NCBI GenBank assembly: GCA_964424205.1
Contig: CAYRIF010000261.1
Location: 1 to 5,306 of the forward strand
DNA: 5,306 nt
Direction of reading: 5' to 3'
Origin: CAYRIF01 sp964424205
GTDB lineage: Bacteria > Bacteroidota > Bacteroidia > Cytophagales > Cyclobacteriaceae
The notes below the pieces were generated by a model. That model was given only the letters and a program-made list of their open reading frames with translations, had not been told where the DNA came from and did not search any database. The position numbers and the translations under genes were made by a program. This document shows positions 1 to 4,367 of the stretch, piece by piece (the first letter of the stretch is position 1; the number at the start of each line of letters is the position of its first letter).

Positions 1-6
1 CTAAAA

Positions 7-213
7 ATGAATACCATAAAATTTAAAACAAATATCAACTGTGGTAGCTGTATCAAAACAGTGACCCCATTTCTAAATAAAACATTTGAAATTGAGGCGT
101 GGGAAGTTGATACTGATAATCCCGATAAAATTCTAACTGTCCAAGGAGATGTCTCTACTGAGGAGGTTATTGACGTATTAAAAGAAGCAGGGTATAAAGC
201 GGAGCGTATTTAA
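7..213 (+). CDS. Small heavy-metal-binding (HMA-domain) protein, copper-chaperone-like
   Basis: This 68-residue protein is a single HMA (ferredoxin-like) domain. The metal-site motif is visible as N11-C12-G-S-C15, placed after the first beta strand as in CopZ/Atx1-type chaperones. A second half with a T-V-x-G-D-V strand and the helix 'EEVIDVLKEAGYKAE' (about 51-66) completes the fold. Family knowledge: such proteins bind Cu(I) or another soft metal through the two cysteines and pass it to a P-type ATPase or buffer it in the cytoplasm. The usual M-x-C-x-x-C methionine is replaced by asparagine, so metal preference is uncertain. No P-type ATPase, CsoR or other copper gene is visible nearby. The ATG at 7 gives a normal family N-terminus, but the frame is open for the two codons to the window edge, so a slightly longer protein cannot be excluded. 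It converges on the lipoprotein gene. Confidence 0.85.
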   Translation: MNTIKFKTNINCGSCIKTVTPFLNKTFEIEAWEVDTDNPDKILTVQGDVSTEEVIDVLKEAGYKAERI

Positions 214-273
214 TTTTTTTCTTCGTTACGCTGGTCTTTTCAAATTATACTATTGCCAAATTCATAAATCCTA

Positions 274-483
274 TTATTGATGGTATTTTGCAATATGACG
301 CCTTCTATACTTCGGGTCGTTATAGTATTTGATTTTCTTTTTCTCAGCGAAAGTGCCTGTTTCAGTAGTATAAACCACTACTTGCCTATTGAGACGATCG
401 GTTTTGGCTTTGCTAGTATATAGCGATTTTGTCGAGCAACTTGCAAGAAAAATAACGGCGATTAATAAAAATAAATTTCTCAT
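274..483 (-). CDS. Small secreted lipoprotein of unknown function
   Basis: This is a 69-residue protein with a clear type II (lipoprotein) signal peptide: a short basic start (M-R-N), a hydrophobic core at about residues 4-14, and the lipobox L13-A14-S15-C16. Cleavage before C16 would leave a mature lipoprotein of 54 residues. Serine at +2 gives no inner-membrane retention signal, so the outer membrane is the likely location (inference). The mature part is strongly basic, with a K-K-K cluster near 48-50 and an R-R-R cluster near 60-62, and has several tyrosines. I recognise no domain. Small lipoproteins of this kind are common in Bacteroidota and mostly uncharacterised. The gene is monocistronic: convergent with the HMA gene 60 bp away and followed upstream by the 273-bp intergenic region. 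No good TAnnTTTG box or ribosome binding site precedes the ATG. Confidence 0.75.
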   Translation of the reverse strand: MRNLFLLIAVIFLASCSTKSLYTSKAKTDRLNRQVVVYTTETGTFAEKKKIKYYNDPKYRRRHIAKYHQ

Positions 484-634
484 GACTTCGAGTTTTGGTG
501 CACTTATATATATCTTTTGATGTCATTTGGTAACCTTTGTTTCAAAGTTTTTTCTCACGCCTTAGAAAGTATCACTTAATTTTTTTCTCATAACTAACTG
601 TAAACAAATGGTTTATGAAACGGTGTTATTATTT

Positions 635-643
635 TGTGGATAA
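635..643 (-). promoter_or_regulatory. Perfect consensus DnaA box
   Basis: The plus strand reads TGTGGATAA, the exact reverse complement of the consensus DnaA box TTATCCACA. It lies in AT-rich intergenic DNA upstream of the YodC-like gene. Established knowledge: DnaA boxes occur in origins, in titration sites and in DnaA-regulated promoters. I see no second perfect box in the region and no dnaA or other origin-associated gene in the window, so a regulatory or titration site, or chance, is likelier than an origin. Confidence 0.4.
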
Positions 644-665
644 CTTGTGCAGTATAAATTAGACT

Positions 666-740
666 ATGCCAGTTTATGGTTCTATATTCGAAGCCAAGTA
701 CGAGTTTGAAGTGGATGTAAACTCATTGAATAAAAGGTGA
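666..740 (+). CDS. Candidate 24-residue small ORF upstream of the YodC-like gene
   Basis: An ATG follows an in-frame TAG (660-662) by one codon and opens 24 codons ending in TGA at 738-740. The peptide looks protein-like: it runs M-P-V-Y-G-S-I-F, then an alternating charged/hydrophobic stretch (K-Y-E-F-E-V-D-V, residues 11-18), and ends N-K-R. The alternation would suit a beta strand. It stops 16 bp before the ATG of the YodC-like gene, so the two could be co-transcribed, with the small ORF acting as a leader peptide or a separate microprotein. It could equally be a remnant of a decayed gene or chance. I recognise no family and see no clear ribosome binding site. Confidence 0.25.
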   Translation: MPVYGSIFEAKYEFEVDVNSLNKR

Positions 741-756
741 AATTTTCTTAATAACT

Positions 757-978
757 ATGCATAAATTTAAAATTGGGGACCAGGTGAGACTTGTTTCGGG
801 TAGTGATATAATGACTGTTTGTGAGGTTTTTGGATATCGTTTGGTAGATTGTAATTGGGTAGGTAAAGAGCGTAAAACCTATAGAAACTCTTTCCGGCCA
901 GACTCCCTCGTGTTATGTGAAAAAATCAATGATTTTAATATTGCAAAAGTTGCTGAGCAGGTTTTGCAACTTAACTAA
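757..978 (+). CDS. DUF2158 / YodC-like small protein
   Basis: This 73-residue protein matches the DUF2158 (YodC) family pattern: an opening 'KFKIGDQVRLVSGSDIMTV' (3-21), then V30-D-C-N-W34 where the family has a conserved C-x-W, then a short strand ending 'RPDSLVL' (47-53). Family members are cytoplasmic proteins of about 60-80 residues with a small SH3-like beta-barrel appearance; their biochemical role is not established, so none is claimed. The last 20 residues form a likely helix beyond the core domain. The ATG at 757 places the conserved motif at the N-terminus as in relatives. An AAGGTGA sequence at 734-740 resembles a Shine-Dalgarno but is too far upstream to be convincing. The gene converges on rarA, with only 4 bp between the two stop codons. 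Confidence in a real gene is high; the family assignment is moderate to good. Confidence 0.75.
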   Translation: MHKFKIGDQVRLVSGSDIMTVCEVFGYRLVDCNWVGKERKTYRNSFRPDSLVLCEKINDFNIAKVAEQVLQLN

Positions 979-982
979 ATAG

Positions 983-2254
983 CTAATACCCGTATTTTTC
1001 TTTCCAAAGCGCTTTCAGCCTTTTTCTTAATTCTTCTTCTCTAGGGTTTTTTCCAGGGTCATACAATTTCGTTTCTTTTATTTTTTCGGGCAAAAATTCC
1101 TGGTGTGCAAAATTGTTTTCAAAATTGTGTGCATACTTGTATCCTTTGCCATAGCCTTCGTTTTTCATCAGTTTTGTTGGGGCATTCCGCAATGACATGG
1201 GTACGGACAAATCACCAGTTTGCTTGACCAATGTGCGCGCCGTTTTGATGGCGACATAACTCGCATTGCTTTTTGCAGAGCTAGCAAGGTATGTGACGCA
1301 TTGTGATAAAATAATCTCTGCTTCGGGATACCCAATCATACTTACTGCCTGAAATGCGTTCGTTGCCAATACCAAAGCCGTCGGATTGGCATTGCCGATA
1401 TCTTCGGAAGCCAAAATCAGTAACCTTCGGGCAATAAACTTCACATCCTCGCCACCTTCTATCATTCTAGCCAGGTAGTAAACAGCTGCATTCGGGTCAC
1501 TGCCCCTGATTGATTTGATAAAAGCAGAAATAATATCATAATGTTGCTCCCCGCTTTTGTCATAAATAGCGATGCGCTGTTGGGCGATTGTGGTCACCAC
1601 ATCGTTAGTGATTTTTATTTTATTACTTTGCAATGCATCGACAACCAATTCTAATAAATTAAGTAATTTTCGTGCGTCACCACCCGAAATATTTAGCAAT
1701 GCGTCATATTCGTTGATGGTAATTTTTTTCTTTTTTAATTTTTCATCAGATTTGATGGCTCGTTGGACAAGATCAATCAATTCCTTTTCTTCAAGTGATT
1801 TCAATGTATATACTTGACACCTCGATAACAATGCAGAGATAACTTCAAAAGAAGGATTTTCGGTCGTGGCACCAATTAGGGTGATGATTCCTTTTTCTAC
1901 AGCGCCTAATAATGCATCTTGTTGCGACTTACTAAACCTGTGAATTTCATCAATAAACAGTATGGTTTTTGAATAGCCCTTTGCTTTGTGAATGACCTCT
2001 CGCACATCTTTGACGCCTGAGCTTACGGCGCTAAGCGAAAAGAAATTGGCATTGATTTGTTGTGCAATGATATTGGCAATGGTGGTCTTTCCCACGCCAG
2101 GAGGTCCCCACAGTATCATCGAAGGAATCACACCTGCTTTCACCGCTCTTTTCAAAACACCTTCTTTTCCAATAATGTGTTGTTGGCCTACAATCTCTTC
2201 AAGCGTAGTGGGTCTTATTCGTTCGGCGAGGGGTTGGTTGGTGTTAAAAATCAT
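983..2254 (-). CDS. rarA: Replication-associated recombination protein A, AAA+ ATPase
   Basis: RarA (also called MgsA; eukaryotic homologue WRNIP1/Mgs1) is a clamp-loader-related AAA+ ATPase that forms tetramers and acts at stalled replication forks and single-stranded DNA gaps, interacting with SSB. All expected parts are visible in the 423 residues. The N-terminal family motif 'PLAERIRPTTLEEIVGQQH' is at about 8-26. Walker A G-P-P-G-V-G-K-T-T is at 50-58, and Walker B with D-E-I-H is at about 98-105. Sensor 1 G-A-T-T-E-N is at 128-133, the arginine-finger region L-L-S-R at 142-145, and sensor 2 G-G-D-A-R-K at 191-196. The C-terminal oligomerisation part contains 'YDKSGEQHYDIISAFIKSIR' (231-250) and G-S-D-P-N-A-A. 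The length is normal for the family and no key residue is missing. An in-frame TAA lies three codons before the ATG, which fixes the start at 2254. The 5' leader toward the divergent transporter gene is long and contains inverted repeats. Confidence 0.97.
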   Translation of the reverse strand: MIFNTNQPLAERIRPTTLEEIVGQQHIIGKEGVLKRAVKAGVIPSMILWGPPGVGKTTIANIIAQQINANFFSLSAVSSGVKDVREVIHKAKGYSKTILFIDEIHRFSKSQQDALLGAVEKGIITLIGATTENPSFEVISALLSRCQVYTLKSLEEKELIDLVQRAIKSDEKLKKKKITINEYDALLNISGGDARKLLNLLELVVDALQSNKIKITNDVVTTIAQQRIAIYDKSGEQHYDIISAFIKSIRGSDPNAAVYYLARMIEGGEDVKFIARRLLILASEDIGNANPTALVLATNAFQAVSMIGYPEAEIILSQCVTYLASSAKSNASYVAIKTARTLVKQTGDLSVPMSLRNAPTKLMKNEGYGKGYKYAHNFENNFAHQEFLPEKIKETKLYDPGKNPREEELRKRLKALWKEKYGY

Positions 2255-2320
2255 TTTGAATTATTGTTTGCAAGAAAATCGCCGATTACTGCGTTCTGCT
2301 TGCTTTAAACATTAGTCATT

Positions 2321-2401
2321 TACACGAGTAAACTCCTAACATTTAAAGCTACGCAAGCTTTGTGCTTGGAGTTTTCTTATCAAACACTTGAGTTTTGTGT
2401 A
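2321..2401 (-). repeat. Overlapping inverted repeats in the putative rarA leader
   Basis: Read on the minus strand, AAACTCC (2374-2368) can pair with GGAGTTT (2336-2330), enclosing a perfect 6-bp hairpin (AAAGCT/AGCTTT, 2361-2345, five-base loop). The same right-hand segment can instead pair with TACACAAAACTC (2401-2390): six base pairs, a 1x4 internal loop, then five more to GTGTA (2325-2321). The two foldings exclude each other. If rarA is transcribed from the minus-strand box at 2427-2420, this element would be in its 5' untranslated RNA. It is about 66 nt from the rarA ATG and does not reach the start codon. No known RNA family is recognised. Confidence 0.35.
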
Positions 2402-2419
2402 AAGACAATTATTAGTTAG

Positions 2420-2427
2420 CAAAAGTA
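2420..2427 (-). promoter_or_regulatory. Putative -7 box (TAnnTTTG) for rarA
   Basis: On the minus strand the sequence is TACTTTTG, a perfect match to the Bacteroidota -7 consensus TAnnTTTG. It would start a transcript about 160 nt before the rarA ATG. No TTTG or TTG sits at the expected -33 spacing: the nearest, at 2447-2442, is only 14 bp away, where about 19-21 is usual. It may therefore be one arm of an operator rather than a promoter. Confidence 0.35.
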
Positions 2428-2449
2428 ATATTTTATTATATCAAAAAGA

Positions 2450-2457
2450 TACTTTTG
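2450..2457 (+). promoter_or_regulatory. Putative -7 box (TAnnTTTG) for the EamA transporter gene
   Basis: TACTTTTG matches the Bacteroidota -7 consensus exactly and ends only four bases before the ATG at 2462. Transcription would then start at or within a few bases of the start codon, predicting a leaderless or nearly leaderless mRNA. No clear -33 TTTG is present at the usual spacing. The nine bases TACTTTTGC are repeated in inverted orientation at 2419-2427. Confidence 0.5.
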
Positions 2458-2461
2458 CAGC

Positions 2462-3337
2462 ATGTCCCAAAAAATTAAAGTACATGGTGTATTATTATTG
2501 GTTGGTCTGATTTACGGAGCAACTTATGTAATAGCCAAGGCAGCGATGCCTGAATATATTCTGCCATTTGGATTTATTCTGGTGAGAGTGTTTTCTGCTA
2601 CAGTATTATTTTGGATTATCCATGCCCTATTTATCAAGGAAAAAATTCGGCACCTCCGTGACTACCGAAGGCTGTTTGTATGCTCCATATTTGGAATATC
2701 TGCAAATATGCTTGCTTTTTTCAAGGGCCTTAGCCTAACCAACACCATAAACGCTTCGTTGATTATGACACTTGTACCAGTAGTAGTATTGGTGGCGTCT
2801 TATTTTATACTAAAAGAAAAAATCACCAAAATCAGGTTAGCGGGCGTATTAATTGGAGCATTAGGGGCTATTTTATTAATTGCCCAAGATGGTGTGTCTT
2901 TTGCTAATAGCCAGTTTTTGGGTGACATGTTTATTTTTCTAAATGCATCATTATACGGCACCTATTTGGTGATAGTCAGACCGCTGATGAAAGAGTACCA
3001 AACGTTGACCGTAGTGAAATGGGTATTCACTTTCGGTCTAATAGTAGTCCTACCATTTGGGTTTACTGAGTTTCAACAAGTACAGTGGCATAGCCTGCCC
3101 ACTGAAATATGGTGGAGTATTGGTTATGTGGTTATTGGCACTACTTTCCTTACATATTTTTTGAATGCGTGGGCGTTAAACCATGTCAGCCCATCAGTGG
3201 TGGGCGCGTACGTTTATTTGCAGCCGGTTTTTGCTACTTTTATCGCAGTGACTTTTGTGAATGAAACATTGGATTGGCAAAAAGGAGCATACTCGTTGCT
3301 TATATTTTTGGGCGTGTATTTGGTTGGGAAGAAGTAG
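2462..3337 (+). CDS. EamA-family (drug/metabolite transporter superfamily) permease
   Basis: This 291-residue inner-membrane protein has the two tandem EamA repeats of the DMT superfamily, with about ten hydrophobic segments. Repeat one spans about 9-140 and opens with 'LIYGATYVIAKAAMP' (16-30). It closes with the characteristic 'PVVVLVASYFILKEKIT' (106-122) followed by G-V-L-I-G-A-L-G-A-I-L-L. Repeat two spans about 152-289, with the matching 'QPVFATFIAVTFVNETL' (254-270) and a terminal G-V-Y-L-V-G-K-K. Length and architecture are typical and intact. Family members export or import small metabolites such as amino acids, nucleotides or amines; the substrate cannot be read from the sequence and no neighbouring gene suggests one. 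The ATG at 2462 puts the first membrane segment directly after a short polar start, and it lies just after the -7 box. The gene appears monocistronic, followed by a 123-bp gap with its own promoter for the toxin-antitoxin pair. Confidence 0.92.
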   Translation: MSQKIKVHGVLLLVGLIYGATYVIAKAAMPEYILPFGFILVRVFSATVLFWIIHALFIKEKIRHLRDYRRLFVCSIFGISANMLAFFKGLSLTNTINASLIMTLVPVVVLVASYFILKEKITKIRLAGVLIGALGAILLIAQDGVSFANSQFLGDMFIFLNASLYGTYLVIVRPLMKEYQTLTVVKWVFTFGLIVVLPFGFTEFQQVQWHSLPTEIWWSIGYVVIGTTFLTYFLNAWALNHVSPSVVGAYVYLQPVFATFIAVTFVNETLDWQKGAYSLLIFLGVYLVGKK

Positions 3338-3388
3338 GATTCAGCTATCGTAACTTATTTCACTGGAGTATTTATAACTTCTTCTAAA

Positions 3389-3419
3389 TTGCAAATCACC
3401 TATTTTAAAACTATTTTTG
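3389..3419 (+). promoter_or_regulatory. Promoter of the toxin-antitoxin operon
   Basis: TTG (3389-3391) and TATTTTTG (3412-3419) are separated by 20 bp, a good fit to the Bacteroidota -33 TTTG / -7 TAnnTTTG arrangement. This is the best complete promoter in the window. It would give a 5' leader of roughly 35 nt before the antitoxin ATG at 3461. A small AT palindrome TAATATTA (3446-3453) lies in that leader and could be part of an autoregulatory operator, though such a short AT-only palindrome is weak evidence. Confidence 0.55.
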
Positions 3420-3460
3420 TATTTTAGATGACAAATATACGTTACTAATATTATAAATCT

Positions 3461-3667
3461 ATGAAAGTACTATTAGACATAAAGGATAATAAGGCAGCAT
3501 TTGTGATGGAATTACTGAGAAGTTTTTCGTTTGTGAAAGCAAAGCCATTGACCGATGAAAAGGCGGTAGTCATGCAAGATATTAGAGAGGCAGTTGAGGA
3601 GTTGAAACTTGTAAAAGAGGGAAAATTAAAAACTCGTAATGCTGAAGATTTGATTGATGAGTTATAG
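3461..3667 (+). CDS. Putative antitoxin of a type II toxin-antitoxin pair
   Basis: This 68-residue, helix-rich, charged protein directly precedes a RelE/ParE-like toxin gene and overlaps it, the standard antitoxin-first order. It opens with a hydrophobic strand M-K-V-L-L-D-I and the segment 'DNKAAFVMELLRSFSFVKAK' (9-28), followed by a long amphipathic helix (about 31-53) and an acidic end (A-E-D-L-I-D-E-L). This resembles the small antitoxin-like proteins often found before RelE-type toxins in Bacteroidota. Family knowledge: such proteins bind and neutralise the partner toxin, and the complex usually represses its own promoter. I see no standard DNA-binding motif (helix-turn-helix or ribbon-helix-helix) that I can name, so self-repression is inferred from the system type. 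The ATG at 3461 is preceded by a good promoter but no clear ribosome binding site. Confidence 0.7.
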   Translation: MKVLLDIKDNKAAFVMELLRSFSFVKAKPLTDEKAVVMQDIREAVEELKLVKEGKLKTRNAEDLIDEL

Positions 3668-3986
3668 TATTAAAACCATTCCTAGGTTTGAAAAGAACTT
3701 AAAAAAACTTGCCAAAAAATACCCTTCTTTAAAAATAGAATATACCCATCTGCTTAAAACGTTAAGAAAAAACCCACAACAAGGAGTTTCACTTGGAAAT
3801 AACTGCTATAAAATTAGACTTGCAATTGCCTCCAAGGGTAAAGGAAAATCAGGTGGGGCTAGAATTATTACTAATTTTATAGTGACAGACAAAGTAGTGT
3901 TTTTGCTTTCTATTTATGATAAATCAAATAAAGAAAATATTACCGATAAAGAATTGAAGGAACTTTTGCGATATGTGCCGAAATAG
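3657..3986 (+). CDS. RelE/ParE-superfamily toxin of a type II toxin-antitoxin pair
   Basis: This 109-residue protein has the RelE/ParE layout. It starts with strand 'YSIKTIPRFEKNLKKLAKKY' (3-22) leading into two helices with the K-N-L-K-K-L signature. L-x-x-N-P-x-x-G follows (36-43), then a beta-sheet core holding Y51-K-I-R, the basic loop S59-K-G-K-G-K-S-G-G-A-R (59-69), and V-F-L-L-S-I-Y-D-K-S (81-90). The C-terminal helix is K-E-L-K-E-L-L. RelE-type members cleave mRNA on ribosomes and ParE-type members poison gyrase; the Y-D-K-S and basic-loop pattern looks more like the RelE side, but the activity is not certain. ATG 3657 is preferred as the start over the adjacent in-frame TTG 3654. It gives an 11-nt overlap with the antitoxin gene, consistent with translational coupling. 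The gene converges on the DUF3817 gene, with 14 bp between stops. Confidence 0.82.
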   Translation: MSYSIKTIPRFEKNLKKLAKKYPSLKIEYTHLLKTLRKNPQQGVSLGNNCYKIRLAIASKGKGKSGGARIITNFIVTDKVVFLLSIYDKSNKENITDKELKELLRYVPK

Positions 3987-4000
3987 AAAGCACGAAAAAT

Positions 4001-4276
4001 TTACTCCTGCAAGTATTTTTTATTAATATAAAAAGTACCGAAAGGTAGCACAGAAGCAATCAGTACAATAAAAGTAGTTTTATTATCCCAATCCAATAAA
4101 CTACGAATGGCTAACGCCAAAATCACGTAAGTGATAAACAAAATCCCATGCGGCATTCCTAATAGTTTAACAAGGGCATCGTTATCTCCGATATACTTGA
4201 GTGGCACACCAACAAATAATAATAAGAGATAAGAAATACCCTCTAATAGGCTTACGATTTTGAATGTTTTGAGCAT
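4001..4276 (-). CDS. DUF3817 family integral membrane protein
   Basis: This 91-residue protein matches the DUF3817 (YdzA-like) pattern. E-G-I-S-Y (12-16) sits in the first membrane segment. P-L-K-Y (25-28) and a G-M-P-H-G motif (40-44) begin the second segment ('ILFITYVILALAI', 45-57), and L-P-F-G-T-F (77-82) closes the third. Three membrane helices are predicted by eye, at about 7-23, 43-58 and 67-84. Family members are small inner-membrane proteins with no established function, sometimes fused to or beside transporters. An in-frame TAG two codons upstream of the ATG fixes the start at 4276. It lies 91 bp downstream of rlmF on the same strand, but a -7 box just before it suggests its own transcription start. 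Confidence 0.85.
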   Translation of the reverse strand: MLKTFKIVSLLEGISYLLLLFVGVPLKYIGDNDALVKLLGMPHGILFITYVILALAIRSLLDWDNKTTFIVLIASVLPFGTFYINKKYLQE

Positions 4277-4291
4277 ATTCTATTTTTTCGA

Positions 4292-4299
4292 CAAATATA
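4292..4299 (-). promoter_or_regulatory. Putative -7 box (TAnnTTTG) for the DUF3817 gene
   Basis: On the minus strand the sequence is TATATTTG, an exact match to TAnnTTTG, 15 bp before the ATG at 4276. It predicts a short 5' leader of about ten bases. No TTG is found at the expected -33 spacing; the nearest, at 4336-4334, is about 34 bp away. The box match alone makes this moderate evidence that the gene is not only transcribed from the rlmF promoter. Confidence 0.45.
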
Positions 4300-4367
4300 A
4301 ACTTTTTGAAGCTTAGATTCTTTTAACTTGCACCAATATTTCTGGGTAATTAATTAGTCTTTCTTTG

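Larger units (their letters stand above)
484..756. other. Intergenic region with a DnaA-box 9-mer and a candidate small ORF
   Basis: This is the longest stretch between confidently called genes. It separates the leftward lipoprotein gene from the rightward YodC-like gene, so it should hold promoters for both, yet no perfect TAnnTTTG box was found. It does contain a perfect DnaA box at 635-643 and a 24-codon ORF at 666-740, each listed separately. A short CTTTG/CAAAG inverted repeat followed by six T residues lies at 535-553. Function of the region as a whole is unknown. Confidence 0.5.
2255..2461. other. Divergent intergenic region between rarA and the EamA transporter gene
   Basis: This 207-bp region must carry the start signals for both rarA (leftward) and the transporter (rightward). 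It contains a 9-bp inverted repeat at 2419-2427 / 2450-2458, each arm of which is a -7-like TACTTTTGC. It also has a cluster of overlapping inverted repeats at 2321-2401. No small ORF with convincing coding character was seen. Confidence 0.6.

Noticed and set aside
251..295. Imperfect inverted repeat TATTGC(C)AAA / TTTTGCAATA between the HMA and lipoprotein genes as a shared terminator
   Set aside because: The stem is AT-rich with a bulge, the loop is about 26 bases and there is no T-run directly after it; too weak to call.
535..553. CTTTG-TTT-CAAAG hairpin followed by six T residues
   Set aside because: It looks like a miniature intrinsic terminator, but the stem is only 5 bp and no plus-strand gene ends nearby.
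484..756. Replication origin
   Set aside because: There is only one perfect DnaA box, no recognised unwinding-element repeats, and no dnaA, dnaN or other origin-linked gene in the window.
1572..1817. 81-codon frame on the plus strand inside rarA
   Set aside because: It is antisense to strongly conserved rarA coding sequence and its product has no recognisable features; a shadow of the real gene.
1992..2315. Two overlapping plus-strand frames (1992-2315 and 2057-2308) antisense to the rarA 5' end
   Set aside because: Both lie mostly opposite the RarA Walker A region and show composition expected of antisense frames; no start signals.
3338..3986. Toxin-antitoxin pair carried on a mobile element
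   Set aside because: I saw no transposase, integrase, flanking direct or inverted repeats, or target duplication around the module.
3975..4047. Small hairpins near the toxin/DUF3817 convergent ends (GTGC/GCAC at 3975-3993 and TACC-GAAA-GGTA at 4036-4047)
   Set aside because: Four-base stems are expected by chance; neither is followed by a proper T-run at the hairpin base, so no terminator is claimed.
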